Part shown: piece after piece, positions 18,737-27,249 of the stretch | Layout of the letters: each line of letters begins with the position of its first letter | Numbering within the stretch: position 1 is the stretch's first letter | DNA from: Sporichthyaceae bacterium | Lineage (GTDB): Bacteria > Actinomycetota > Actinomycetes > Sporichthyales > Sporichthyaceae | Assembly (NCBI GenBank): GCA_036493475.1 | Contig: DASXPS010000124.1 | Location: forward strand, 1-64,000 | DNA: 64,000 nt | Direction of reading: 5' to 3' | Program-made: the position numbers and the translations under genes | The notes under the pieces: generated by a model | What the model was told of the DNA's origin: nothing | Database searches by the model: none | The model's input: only the letters and a program-made list of their open reading frames with translations

Positions 18737-19384
18737 ATGCTCTTGCCTGAGTGGGTGCCAGAGAGCAAGATCGCCGCCGTGAAGGGACCGTTGTCGTTGG
18801 CGTTCGACGCGGCTGAGGCGCTTCAGGAAGCGACCGCCGAGCGACTACCCCGCAGCAAGGCCGTCGGGCCGGACCCCATGATCGACTACACCGTGCCCAT
18901 CAACAATGACGCACTGCACGCCGCGATCGATGCGCAAGCTCGGGACAACACGTCGCAGACGGAGAAGGCACTGCACCTTGCCCTGGCTCGAGCGGTCTAC
19001 CTGGGCTGGGCCCAGCCGCATCTGATTTCCATCCGACGACCCGACGGCGTCCGCCTGGTTCCGCCCGGCCTGAAGATTCGCCCGGTCCGCCCCCGGATAC
19101 CCGACTCGCCGCTGCTCGTTTATACCGACGAACGGTTCATGACATCTGCGGAAGCACGTGACCTGCAAGTGCTCTACGCGTGGGAGGTGTTCTCCGACGC
19201 CCTCGTGGGGAACGGATCCGGGGTGCTGGTCAACATCGGCGACGACGCCCCTACCGTTCAACTGACACCTGCGCATTGCCGCAAGATTCGCCGCTTGCTG
19301 GGCAGGTCCGGGCAGGGTCCGCTGAAGTGGCCCGCCGGCTGGCCGAAGCCAGAGGACAGAACGCCGGGTGCGGGCGACGGCTGA
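18737..19384 (+). CDS. SseB-like domain protein, unknown function
   Basis: A 215-residue soluble protein starting 11 bases after the ATPase stop, so almost certainly in the same transcript. The C-terminal half, with LLVYTDERFMTSAEARD, then VLVNIGDDAPTVQLTP, matches the pattern of SseB N-terminal domains (a strand ending in a Thr-Asp/Ser-Asp, then GLVLNPG and an LTPE helix). The first half has an ALHLALARAVYLGW helix as in that family. SseB-like proteins are frequent in actinomycetes, including near type VII genes; the role is unknown. No signal peptide or membrane helix is seen. The recognition is moderate. Confidence 0.6.
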   Translation: MLLPEWVPESKIAAVKGPLSLAFDAAEALQEATAERLPRSKAVGPDPMIDYTVPINNDALHAAIDAQARDNTSQTEKALHLALARAVYLGWAQPHLISIRRPDGVRLVPPGLKIRPVRPRIPDSPLLVYTDERFMTSAEARDLQVLYAWEVFSDALVGNGSGVLVNIGDDAPTVQLTPAHCRKIRRLLGRSGQGPLKWPAGWPKPEDRTPGAGDG

Positions 19385-19445
19385 CCGGGCTGTCACTTGC
19401 GGCGTTGCTGCTCTTCCCATTCTTCGCTCGCGATGTCATCACAAC

Positions 19446-19476
19446 CCAAGGAAACGCTTCCGCGGAAGCGCCTTGG
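19446..19476. terminator. Hairpin between convergent genes, probable bidirectional terminator
   Basis: A 16-base perfect palindrome (CGCTTCCGCGGAAGCG, 19455-19470) is nested in CCAAGG/CCTTGG arms with a 3-base AAA bulge on the left. It sits in the 179-base gap where the SseB-like gene and the carboxylase alpha gene point at each other. There is no strong T-run, as is common for actinobacterial terminators. Confidence 0.6.
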
Positions 19477-19563
19477 TGCGACCACCGCCGCATCCCCTCA
19501 TGGCGCGCCGGGCCATCACGGCGTACGGATAGCCCCACACGCCATGAGAGGACGGGGGGTCGG

Positions 19564-21315
19564 TCAGTCCTTGATCTCGCAGAGCACCGAGCCGCTGGTC
19601 ACCGTCGCCCCGACCTCGGCGGTCAGGCCGGTGATGGTGCCCGCCTTGTGGGCGTTCAGCGGCTGCTCCATTTTCATCGCCTCGAGCACCACGATCAGGT
19701 CGCCGGCGGCCACCTGAGCGCCTTCTTCCACCGCGACCTTGACGATGGTGCCCTGCATCGGGGAGGTCAGCGAATCACCGGTCGCGGCGGCGGTTTTGCC
19801 GCCGCCCATCTTGCGGGCTTTCTTCGCCGGTCCGGCGGTGGCCGGGGTCGCGGCGGCGAAGCCGGCGGGCAGTACGACCTCGAGGCGCCGCCCGCCCACC
19901 TCGACGGTGATTGCCTCCCGGGCGGCCGGCTCCGGGGCCTCGCCCGGGGCGCCGCCGTACGGGATGAGCTGGTTGTCGTACTCGGTCTCGATCCAGCGGG
20001 TGTGCACCTTGAACGGACCCTTGGCGGGCGCGAAGGCCGGGTCGGACACCACCGCGGCGTGGAACGGGATCACCGTCGGCATGCCGTCGACGACGAACTC
20101 GGCCAGCGCGCGACGCGAACGCTCCAGAGCCTGCTGCCTGCTGGCGCCGGTGACGATCAGCTTCGCGATAAGTGAGTCGAAGTTGCCGGGAATGGTCTCG
20201 CCGACCTCGTAGCCGGAATCCAGTCGCACGCCCGGGCCGGTCGGCGGCTTCCAGGCGGTCAGCGTGCCGGGTGCGGGCAGGAAGCCGCGGCCGCCGTCCT
20301 CGGCGTTGATGCGGAACTCGATGGAGTGGCCGCGGATCTCCGGGTCGTCGTAGCCCAGCGCCTCACCGTCGGCGATGCGGAACATCTCGCGCACCAGGTC
20401 GATGCCGGTGACCTCCTCGGACACACAGTGCTCGACCTGAAGCCGGGTGTTGACCTCGAGGAAGGAGATGGTGCCGTCCTGCCCGACGAGAAACTCGCAG
20501 GTCCCCGCGCCGATGTAGCCGGCCTCGCGCAGGATCGCTTTGGAGGAGTTGTACAGCTCGTCCATCTGAGCCTGCGTCAGGTACGGCGCAGGGGCCTCTT
20601 CGACAAGCTTTTGGTGCCGGCGCTGCAGCGAGCAGTCACGGGTGGAGACGACGACCACGTTGCCGTGCGAGTCGGCCAGGCACTGGGTCTCGACGTGCCG
20701 CGGGCGGTCCAGATACCGCTCGACGAAGCACTCGCCGCGACCGAACGCGGCCACCGCCTCGCGGACCGCGGACTCGTAGAACTCGGGTATCTCGTCGAGG
20801 TCGCGGGCCACCTTCAGGCCCCGTCCGCCGCCGCCGAACGCCGCCTTGATGGCGATCGGCAGGCCGTGCTCCTTGGCGAAGGCGACGACCTCGTCGGCGC
20901 CGGAGACCGGGTCCGCGGTACCGGCCACCAGCGGGGCGCCGGCCTTCTGCGCGATGTGGCGGGCCTTGACCTTGTCGCCCAGCCCGACGATCGCCGCGGG
21001 CGGCGGACCGATCCAGGTCAGCCCCGCGTCGATCACCGCCTGCGCGAAGTCGGCGTTCTCGGCCAAAAAGCCGTAGCCGGGGTGCACCGCGTCCGCACCG
21101 GACTTGGCGGCGGCGTCCAGGATCTTGTCGATGACCAGGTACGTCTCGCCGGGCGTGGACCCGCCCAGCGCGAACGCCTCGTCGGCGACGCGGACGTGCA
21201 GCGCCTCGCGGTCCGGGTCGGCGTAGACCGCCACGCTGCCGATACCCGCGTCCCGACAGGCCCGGGCCACCCGGACGGCGATTTCTCCGCGGTTGGCGAT
21301 GAGCACCTTGCGCAC
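19564..21315 (-). CDS. accA: Acetyl/propionyl-CoA carboxylase alpha subunit (biotin carboxylase + BCCP)
   Basis: A 583-residue biotin-dependent carboxylase subunit that carboxylates its own biotin with bicarbonate and ATP. The N-terminal biotin carboxylase (about 1-450) shows the [11 protein letters not shown] opening, the glycine-rich ATP loop FGGGGRGLK, and [10 protein letters not shown]. The C-terminal carrier domain (about 510-583) has EAMKMEQ with the biotinylated Lys548. The short length and direct carrier fusion fit actinobacterial AccA2/AccA3. It should pair with the carboxyltransferase AccD and epsilon subunit encoded at 27.0-28.9 kb, and be modified by BirA at 29 kb. GTG start with a strong GAGGAGG ribosome site. 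It supplies malonyl- or methylmalonyl-CoA. Confidence 0.95.
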   Translation of the reverse strand: MRKVLIANRGEIAVRVARACRDAGIGSVAVYADPDREALHVRVADEAFALGGSTPGETYLVIDKILDAAAKSGADAVHPGYGFLAENADFAQAVIDAGLTWIGPPPAAIVGLGDKVKARHIAQKAGAPLVAGTADPVSGADEVVAFAKEHGLPIAIKAAFGGGGRGLKVARDLDEIPEFYESAVREAVAAFGRGECFVERYLDRPRHVETQCLADSHGNVVVVSTRDCSLQRRHQKLVEEAPAPYLTQAQMDELYNSSKAILREAGYIGAGTCEFLVGQDGTISFLEVNTRLQVEHCVSEEVTGIDLVREMFRIADGEALGYDDPEIRGHSIEFRINAEDGGRGFLPAPGTLTAWKPPTGPGVRLDSGYEVGETIPGNFDSLIAKLIVTGASRQQALERSRRALAEFVVDGMPTVIPFHAAVVSDPAFAPAKGPFKVHTRWIETEYDNQLIPYGGAPGEAPEPAAREAITVEVGGRRLEVVLPAGFAAATPATAGPAKKARKMGGGKTAAATGDSLTSPMQGTIVKVAVEEGAQVAAGDLIVVLEAMKMEQPLNAHKAGTITGLTAEVGATVTSGSVLCEIKD

Positions 21316-21502
21316 GCACGACCTCCTCGTTGTCCGGCGAGTCTATTGAGCCGCTGACCTGGCCCGGCCGGGCGGTGCGCGGGGGCATTACCGTGGAGTA
21401 CCCGGATCGTCTAGGTGGTGGTCACATGAGCGAGCTTGCGAGCTCATCAATGAACACAGTGCGACCGTGCCTCATCGGCGCACCGAGGAACGAGGTGCGG
21501 CG

Positions 21503-22669
21503 ATGAGCTTTGCCCTCTCCGCGGAGCACGAAGCGTTCCGCAAGGTTGTCCGCGACTTCGCCGAGAAGGAAATCGCCCCCAATATCGAGGCCTGGGAGCA
21601 AGCCGGCGGGCTGCCCGCGCAGGCCGTGCTGGGCATGGGCGAGCTGGGCCTGTTCGGACTGACCGCGGCCGAGGAGTACGGCGGCGGCGGCGGGGACTTC
21701 ACCAGCCTGTGCGTGGCGCTGGAGGAGATCGGCCGGGTCGACCAGTCCATCGGCATCACGCTGGAGGCCGGGGTCGGCCTGGGCATCAACCCGATCGCCA
21801 CCTTCGGCACCGCGGCGCAGAAGGAACGCTGGCTGCCGGACCTGGTGGCCGGCCGGACGCTGGCCGGGTTCGGGCTCACCGAGCCGGAATCCGGCTCGGA
21901 CGCCGGGGCCACCCGCACCAAGGCGCGGGCGGAGAACGGCGAGTGGGTCATTGACGGCGCCAAGGCGTTCATCACCAACTCCGGACACGAGCTGACCTCG
22001 CTGGTCACCGTCACCGCGCGCACCGGGTCGATGGAGGACTCCTCGGCGGAGATCTCCACGATCATCGTCCCGTCCGGCACCTCCGGGTTCACCGCGGAAC
22101 CGGCCTACCGCAAGCTCGGCTGGCACCTGTCCGACACCCATCCACTCAGCTTCGACAACTGCCGGGTGCCCGAGGCCAACCTGCTCGGCCCGCGGGGCCG
22201 CGGGTTCGCGCAGTTCCTGGCCACGCTGGACGACGGCCGGGTGGCCATCGCGGCGTTGGCGCTCGGGTTGTCCCGGGCCTGCCTGGAGCACTCGGTGGCC
22301 TACGCGAACTCGCGCCGCTCGTTCGGGGTGCCGATCGGGCGCAAGCAGGGCGTGGCCTTCCAACTCTCCGACCTCGCCGTGGCCGTCGAGGCCTCCCGGT
22401 TGCTGGTCTACAAGGCGGCATGGCTGAAGGACTCCGGGGCGCCGATGAAGGAGTTCAAGCAGGCCGCGTCGATGGCCAAGCTGTATGCCACCGAGGCCGC
22501 GGTCACCGCCACCCGCACCGCCACGCAGGTGTTCGGCGGCTACGGCTTCATGGAGGAGTACCCGATCGCCCGGTTCTACCGGGACGCGAAGGTGCTGGAG
22601 ATCGGCGAGGGCACCTCGGAGGTGCAGCGCATGCTGATCGGGCGGGGGCTCGGGCTACCGGTTGAGTAA
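21503..22669 (+). CDS. Acyl-CoA dehydrogenase
   Basis: A 388-residue FAD-dependent acyl-CoA dehydrogenase. Family marks are FGLTEPESGSDAGATRT in the N-terminal/middle domain, QVFGGYGFMEEYPI near the C-terminus and YRDAKVLEIGEGTSEVQ, which contains the catalytic-base glutamate region. Acyl-chain preference cannot be read; short or branched chains are likely from length. The start is the ATG at 21503 behind GAGGTG. Its 3' end overlaps by 15 bases with the oppositely oriented DUF7064-type gene. It is divergent from accA, suggesting linked control of acyl-CoA metabolism. Confidence 0.93.
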   Translation: MSFALSAEHEAFRKVVRDFAEKEIAPNIEAWEQAGGLPAQAVLGMGELGLFGLTAAEEYGGGGGDFTSLCVALEEIGRVDQSIGITLEAGVGLGINPIATFGTAAQKERWLPDLVAGRTLAGFGLTEPESGSDAGATRTKARAENGEWVIDGAKAFITNSGHELTSLVTVTARTGSMEDSSAEISTIIVPSGTSGFTAEPAYRKLGWHLSDTHPLSFDNCRVPEANLLGPRGRGFAQFLATLDDGRVAIAALALGLSRACLEHSVAYANSRRSFGVPIGRKQGVAFQLSDLAVAVEASRLLVYKAAWLKDSGAPMKEFKQAASMAKLYATEAAVTATRTATQVFGGYGFMEEYPIARFYRDAKVLEIGEGTSEVQRMLIGRGLGLPVE

Positions 22670-23635
22670 CCAGGGTGGTTGTCCACCGTCGGTGAAGATC
22701 CGGCTGCGTTCCAGCCAGCCGGTCGTCACCTCGCCGTCCCATTGCACGCGTACGGGACAGTCGGTCATGACTTTGCGCCCCGGCGCGCGGTCTCTGCCGA
22801 AGAAGAAGTCGTTGGGCTGACCCAGGGTCAGCGTCACCCCGTGCAGCACCTCGACGTCGATGGGGCGGTGCTCGGCGAAGGTGATGGTGCCACCGGGCGG
22901 GTTGCCGATAACCTCGTCGAAGCCCGGCGTGCTCTGCGGCACCGCGGAGGTCAACACGCCGTCGTGCAGGACCGCGCCCTCACTGGTCGCCAGCCGGCCG
23001 TCCGGGGTATGGACCCGCAGCAGGCTGAACGCGCGTCCGCTGGGGAAGATCGCGTGCGCCCACACGTGCCCGCCCAGCCCGGCCAGGTCCCGCTTGCCGG
23101 TGCTGTGGTCGCGATACCCCGTGGTGTCGATCGGATAGGTCGTCCCGGCCGCGGTGACGGTGCCGCGCCAGTGGCCGTGCTGCTCGTAGTGGGTCTCGCC
23201 CAGGCTGTGCATCGCGCCCATGTCCCAGATCGGGGTGGCCGAGGTGAAGGTCAAATCGATGTCCAGACCGACCACCTCGCCGTCGACGATCCGGTCCGCG
23301 GCCAGCTCCGCGCGACCGGTGGGGCGCCCGGCGCCGCGGAAGCGGACGTCCCAGCGGCGCATCGGCTCCCGACAGGTCAGGCTCAGCGGCCCGCTGCCGA
23401 TACCGTCCGCACCCGGTCCCACCGCCTTGGCGACCACCAGGGTCTCGCCGGGCAGGTAGGCGACCGCCCAACTGCGCCACAGCTCCGGCCCGGCCGGGGA
23501 GCGGCCCAGGTGCAGCAGCACGCCCACGCCGACGGCCGGGTCGAACCCGTCCCAGGCGAAGTTCTCGCTCCACAGCGGGACGTTGGCCGGCCGGGTGTGC
23601 AGGCCCTCCAGGGCGAGTTCGTGGTCGGATGCCAT
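22655..23635 (-). CDS. DUF7064/DUF7065-type protein (CrtC-like double lipocalin fold suspected)
   Basis: A 326-residue protein without signal peptide or membrane helix. The beta-rich pattern, with PLWSENFAWDG at the N-terminus, SLGETHYEQHGHWRG in the middle and GYRDHSTGKRD just after, resembles the actinobacterial DUF7064/7065 proteins related in fold to hydroxyneurosporene synthase. Such proteins are common beside lipid and steroid metabolism genes, but no reaction is established. The ATG lies 6 bases after the stop of the C-terminal fragment at 23642, so an upstream gene was once probably co-translated. Family assignment by pattern only. Confidence 0.6.
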   Translation of the reverse strand: MASDHELALEGLHTRPANVPLWSENFAWDGFDPAVGVGVLLHLGRSPAGPELWRSWAVAYLPGETLVVAKAVGPGADGIGSGPLSLTCREPMRRWDVRFRGAGRPTGRAELAADRIVDGEVVGLDIDLTFTSATPIWDMGAMHSLGETHYEQHGHWRGTVTAAGTTYPIDTTGYRDHSTGKRDLAGLGGHVWAHAIFPSGRAFSLLRVHTPDGRLATSEGAVLHDGVLTSAVPQSTPGFDEVIGNPPGGTITFAEHRPIDVEVLHGVTLTLGQPNDFFFGRDRAPGRKVMTDCPVRVQWDGEVTTGWLERSRIFTDGGQPPWLLNR

Positions 23636-23641
23636 GGATTC

Positions 23642-23886
23642 CTAGTCCCCGCCGCCGTCGGTGGCAACCAGCCGCCGCAGCGCTGGGAATACGTTGCCCA
23701 CCTTGCCCAGCAGGTACCGCCCGTAGCTGCCGGTGAACTCGTGCACGCTCGCGTTGTCCCAACGGGTGTCCCGGTCTTCGGCGAGGGCGCCCTGCCCGAC
23801 CGGACGCACGTCAGCATCCCGGGCGGAGTCGAAGAACAGCGGCCGGCAATGGCGCGAGGCTGATGACCGGGATGCCCTGCACGGCC
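23642..23886 (-). pseudogene. Probable 3' remnant of a lost upstream gene
   Basis: The region codes for about 80 residues ending in NASVHEFTGSYGRYLLGKVG and a basic short tail, then TAG 6 bases before the next gene's ATG. That tail reads like the real end of a protein and the spacing like an operon junction. The upstream part runs into the maf 3' end without a sensible start or domain. It may be the last fifth of a gene whose front was deleted. I do not recognise the family. It could instead be a short genuine gene with a weak start. Confidence 0.35.
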
Positions 23887-24498
23887 TCAGTCTTTCGTCC
23901 ACAGCGAGGGCCACGCGATGCCCAGCTCGGCGAGCAGGCGGCGCAGCAGCGGCAGGGAAACGCCGACGACGTTGTGGTGGTCGCCGTCGATGCGCTCAAC
24001 GAATGCCCCGCCCAGGCCGTCGACGGTGAAGGCGCCCGCGACCCACAGCGGTTCCCCGGTGGCGACGTACGCGTCGATCTCGGCGTTGCTGACGTCGGCG
24101 AAATACACGGTGGTGGAGGCGACCTCGCCGACCCGGCGGCCGGTGGCGGGCTGGATGACGCAGTGGCCGGTGTGCAGGATGCCGGCACGGCCGCGCATGG
24201 CCTGCCAGCGCGCCCGGGCCACGTCCGGAGTTACCGGCTTGCCCAGCGCCCGCCCGTCGAGCTCGAGCAGCGAGTCGCAGCCGAGCACCACGGCGCCCTC
24301 GGAATCGGCGAGGCGGCCGGCTACCGCGGCGGCCTTGAGCTCGGCCAACCGCTGCGCAGTGGCCGCCGGGGTCGGTTCGGTGATGCCGTCCTCGGCGACG
24401 TCGCTGACGATCACCTCGGGATCCATCCCCGCCGCGCGCAACGTGGCCAGCCGGGCCGGGGAAGCCGAGGCGAGGACGAATCGCGGGCGCGGGCTCAC
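23887..24498 (-). CDS. maf: Maf-family nucleotide pyrophosphatase
   Basis: A 203-residue Maf/HAM1-fold enzyme that hydrolyses nucleotide triphosphates, thought to clean modified pyrimidine nucleotides and influence division. The N-terminal ASASPARLATL corresponds to the S-x-S-P-R-R substrate loop, with Ala in place of the first Arg. VLGCDSLLELDG carries the catalytic acidic residue, and GKPVTPDVAR is the usual third motif. GTG start. It is divergent from hmgA with about 40 bases between the start codons. In many actinobacteria maf lies next to acyl-CoA carboxylase genes, as loosely seen here. Confidence 0.92.
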   Translation of the reverse strand: MSPRPRFVLASASPARLATLRAAGMDPEVIVSDVAEDGITEPTPAATAQRLAELKAAAVAGRLADSEGAVVLGCDSLLELDGRALGKPVTPDVARARWQAMRGRAGILHTGHCVIQPATGRRVGEVASTTVYFADVSNAEIDAYVATGEPLWVAGAFTVDGLGGAFVERIDGDHHNVVGVSLPLLRRLLAELGIAWPSLWTKD

Positions 24499-24539
24499 GC
24501 GGGCATTCTCGCGGGCCGCGGGTTTGTCAGGATGGGGGT

Positions 24540-25721
24540 ATGCCCCACTACCGAGTCGGCGGTGAGATCCCGCCCAAGCGGCACACCCAGTTTCGCCGGC
24601 CCGACGGCAGGCTGTATCACGAGGAGTTGATGGGCGCCGAGGGCTTCTCCTCGGACTCCACGCTGCTCTATCACGCCGAGGTGCCCTCGGCGGTGGTGGC
24701 GAGCCGACCGTGGGAGCTGCCCGAGCAGTGCACGGCGCCCAACCATCCGCTGCGGCCGCGGCACCTGCGGTTGCATCTGCTGGGCGGGGACGGGGCCGAT
24801 GCAGTGACGGGCCGTCAGCTGGTGCTGGGCAATGGCGACGTGCGGATCTGCTACGCCGTGGCGTGCGTGGCCTCGCCGCTGTATCGCAACGCGATCGGCG
24901 ACGAGTGCGTGTTCGTCGAGTCCGGGACGGCGACGGTGGAGACGGTGTTCGGCGCGATCGAGGCCGCGACCGGGGACTACCTGGTGATTCCGCGCGGGAC
25001 CACCCACCGGTGGGTGCCGAGGGGGCCGGAGCCGCTGCGGCTGTACGCGATCGAGGCCAACTCGCACATCACCCCGCCCAAGCGGTACCTGTCCGCCCGC
25101 GGGCAGTTCCTGGAGCACTCGCCGTACTGCGAGCGGGATCTGCGCGCGCCGGGTCCGCCGCTGCAGGTGGAGGGCAACGACGTCGAGGTGTACGTGAAGC
25201 ACCGCGGCAGCACGGGTCTGATGGGCAGCCTGGTCACCCAGGCCGGCCACCCCTTCGACGTCGTCGGCTGGGACGGCTGCCTGTATCCGTATGCGTTCAA
25301 CGTCGCGGACTTCGAGCCGATCACCGGGCGGGTGCACCAACCGCCGCCAGTGCATCAGGTGTTCGAGGGCGACAACTTCGTGGTGTGCAACTTCGTGCCA
25401 CGCAAGGTGGACTATCACCCGCTGGCCGTGCCGGTGCCCTACTACCACTCGAACACCGATTCCGACGAGGTCATGTTCTACGTGGCCGGGAATTACGAGG
25501 CCCGCAAGGGATCCGGGATCGCGGTGGGCTCGGTGTCGCTGCACCCCGGTGGGCATGCCCACGGCCCGCAACCCGGTGCCGCGGAGGCCTCGTTGGGGGC
25601 AGAGCGGTTCGACGAACTCGCGGTTATGGTGGACACCTTCCGTCCGTTGGAGTTGGGTGTGGCGGCAACCGCGTGTGAGGACCCGGATTACGCGTGGTCC
25701 TGGGCGGGGCGCCGGTTGTGA
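24540..25721 (+). CDS. hmgA: Homogentisate 1,2-dioxygenase
   Basis: A 393-residue cupin-fold non-haem iron dioxygenase that opens the ring of homogentisate in tyrosine/phenylalanine breakdown. The family marks are GDYLVIPRGTTHRW in the N-terminal domain, and PVPYYHSNTDSDEVMFYVAGNYEAR with SVSLHPGGHAHGPQPGA in the C-terminal domain, which supply the His/Glu iron ligands. The length is somewhat below that of animal enzymes, as usual for the actinobacterial group. No fumarylacetoacetase or maleylacetoacetate isomerase gene lies in the window. The next gene's GTG overlaps its stop by three bases. Confidence 0.93.
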   Translation: MPHYRVGGEIPPKRHTQFRRPDGRLYHEELMGAEGFSSDSTLLYHAEVPSAVVASRPWELPEQCTAPNHPLRPRHLRLHLLGGDGADAVTGRQLVLGNGDVRICYAVACVASPLYRNAIGDECVFVESGTATVETVFGAIEAATGDYLVIPRGTTHRWVPRGPEPLRLYAIEANSHITPPKRYLSARGQFLEHSPYCERDLRAPGPPLQVEGNDVEVYVKHRGSTGLMGSLVTQAGHPFDVVGWDGCLYPYAFNVADFEPITGRVHQPPPVHQVFEGDNFVVCNFVPRKVDYHPLAVPVPYYHSNTDSDEVMFYVAGNYEARKGSGIAVGSVSLHPGGHAHGPQPGAAEASLGAERFDELAVMVDTFRPLELGVAATACEDPDYAWSWAGRRL

Positions 25722-26392
25722 GCGAGCGCAAGGAGCTGGTCAGCTCACTGCTGACGACCTCGCTGGACAAGGCTCTCGGCGCGCAGGCGCCATTGGCCAA
25801 GGCGTACGTCCGCCGCGAGCAGCCCAACGCGACGCCGGCGGAGGTGCTCGCCGAGGCTGAGCGGCGTTTCCTCAACATCGTCACCACCATCGGCGCCGCG
25901 GCCGGCGCGTCGGCCGCCGTACCCGGTGTGGGCACCGCCGCCGGGCTGGTCGCCAACCTCGCCGAGGTCGGCGCATTCGTGGAGGCCAACGTGTTCTTCG
26001 TGCTGATCGTCGCGGAGATCCACGGCCTGCTGCCCGACGATCCCGAGACGCGCCGCGCGCTGGTGCTCGCGTCGTTGCTGGGGGATGTGTCGACGTTGCT
26101 CATCCGGGAGGTCGGTGGTCCCGCGCAGCACTGGGCCCGGCAGATCGTGGAACGCATGCCCAGCGGGGTGCTCGGTCCCACGAACCAAGCACTCGGCCGT
26201 AAGTTCCTCACCCGCTGGGGTGCCCGGCAGGGCGCGCTGGTGTTGGGGCGGGAACTCCCGATGCTGATCGGCGCGGGCATCGGGGGTGCGGGCAACCGGG
26301 CGCTGGCGAGGGCCACGGTGAAGGGGACCCGGGAGGTCTTCGGCCCGCCGCCGGATGAGTGGGGCGTGTTCAAGGTGACATCGCTTCAGTAG
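25718..26392 (+). CDS. EcsC-like Ala/Gly-rich protein, unknown function
   Basis: A 224-residue protein with two long glycine/alanine-rich hydrophobic stretches, about residues 50-80 (TIGAAAGASAAVPGVGTAAG) and 175-200 (LPMLIGAGIGGAGN), separated by a mostly helical polar part with EIHGLLPDDPETRRALVLA. This general pattern is seen in EcsC-type proteins. No signal peptide is present. GTG start overlapping the hmgA stop (GTGA), so it is coupled to hmgA; a GTG 24 bases upstream is an alternative. Function unknown; a link to homogentisate breakdown is not evident. Confidence 0.65.
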   Translation: MSERKELVSSLLTTSLDKALGAQAPLAKAYVRREQPNATPAEVLAEAERRFLNIVTTIGAAAGASAAVPGVGTAAGLVANLAEVGAFVEANVFFVLIVAEIHGLLPDDPETRRALVLASLLGDVSTLLIREVGGPAQHWARQIVERMPSGVLGPTNQALGRKFLTRWGARQGALVLGRELPMLIGAGIGGAGNRALARATVKGTREVFGPPPDEWGVFKVTSLQ

Positions 26393-26412
26393 CCCGGTAT
26401 CTGCACGGGCTA
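26390..26412 (+). terminator. Hairpin overlapping the stop codon
   Basis: TAGCCCG (containing the TAG stop of the upstream gene) pairs perfectly with CGGGCTA around a 9-base loop, followed by TTCGTTCG. It could end the hmgA transcript. Confidence 0.4.
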
Positions 26413-26516
26413 TTCGTTCGCCCGCATCGGTCAAACGGGCCGGTACTCGATGGGCCGTTCGCCCGGGAATCCCGGCGATCGACCGATTTCGAGGCCCCCC
26501 AGCAACGCGCACTCCG

Positions 26517-26927
26517 GTGAGGGCGTCAGAAGATCAGGTGGCTTTCGAGGGAGTTGTGTTGAGAGGCCTGTGTTCTGACCGCGAGGTCACAGGGCTGCTG
26601 TTTGGCGCCCACCTCGACATGACCGACGGCATCACGGGTGTCGAGCGGGGCATCGAACTGCGGGGCATGGTGGCTCGTCCGGCGACGAACCGGCTGGCGC
26701 GTCCGCGTGCCCACCGGTTCCGTCTGCTCGTTCCCGAGGCCAGTGCGATCGAACTGGAGGACGGCGTGGGCGTCATGGTGTTCGGCAAGGTGGTCCACGA
26801 CCTGCGGGCGCAAACGCTCACGGTGTCCGGGCCGCTGCCGGTGGTGATCCGCGTCTTCACCACCGCCGATGAATTCGACCTCGAGGTCGAGGACAAGAGC
26901 GCGGGTCGCTGGCGCGATCTGTTCTGA
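26517..26927 (+). CDS. Conserved-looking hypothetical protein
   Basis: A 136-residue soluble protein, GTG start, no signal peptide or membrane helix. The middle part alternates hydrophobic and charged residues in a beta-rich pattern (GIELRGMVARPATNRL, VGVMVFGKVVHDL, VVIRVFTTADEFDLEVED). I do not recognise the family. It stands alone between hmgA's partner and the convergent accE gene. Codon use is like that of neighbouring genes, so it is probably real. Downstream starts (GTG at 26553) would shorten it. Confidence 0.55.
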   Translation: MRASEDQVAFEGVVLRGLCSDREVTGLLFGAHLDMTDGITGVERGIELRGMVARPATNRLARPRAHRFRLLVPEASAIELEDGVGVMVFGKVVHDLRAQTLTVSGPLPVVIRVFTTADEFDLEVEDKSAGRWRDLF

Positions 26928-27024
26928 CCGCGACGCGGCTGCCTGGCGTGACCAACGTCTGGGCGACTGCACGGCGCCACCCCCGTCCCGACCAACGAAC
27001 CGGACCGGGGGAGCCCCGCAGGCA

Positions 27025-27249
27025 TCAGCAGCGCCAGGCGCTCGCCCGCCACGCGCCGGCGCCCGGACGCACCGGCCTGCGCAGCAGTGGCTCGCGGTTC
27101 CGCCACGCGGAGGGCACCTCGGGTTCGGACTTCACCGGCGCGCCGGAACGTGCAGCTACCACCGCGAGCAGCGCGGCGAGTTCCTCGTCGCTCGGCTCGC
27201 CGCGCACAATGCGCAGCACAGGGTGCCCACTTGGGCCCGTGGGACTCAC
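27025..27249 (-). CDS. accE: Acyl-CoA carboxylase epsilon subunit
   Basis: A 74-residue accessory subunit found only with actinobacterial acyl-CoA carboxylases, where it stabilises the alpha-beta complex. The family pattern is clear: an N-terminal [19 protein letters not shown] helix, then a variable linker, and a C-terminal basic tail with SAWRNRE and [11 protein letters not shown]. The GTG start overlaps the accD stop by three bases (GTGA), so the two are translationally coupled. It belongs with accD and the alpha subunit gene at 19.6-21.3 kb. Confidence 0.88.
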   Translation of the reverse strand: MSPTGPSGHPVLRIVRGEPSDEELAALLAVVAARSGAPVKSEPEVPSAWRNREPLLRRPVRPGAGAWRASAWRC

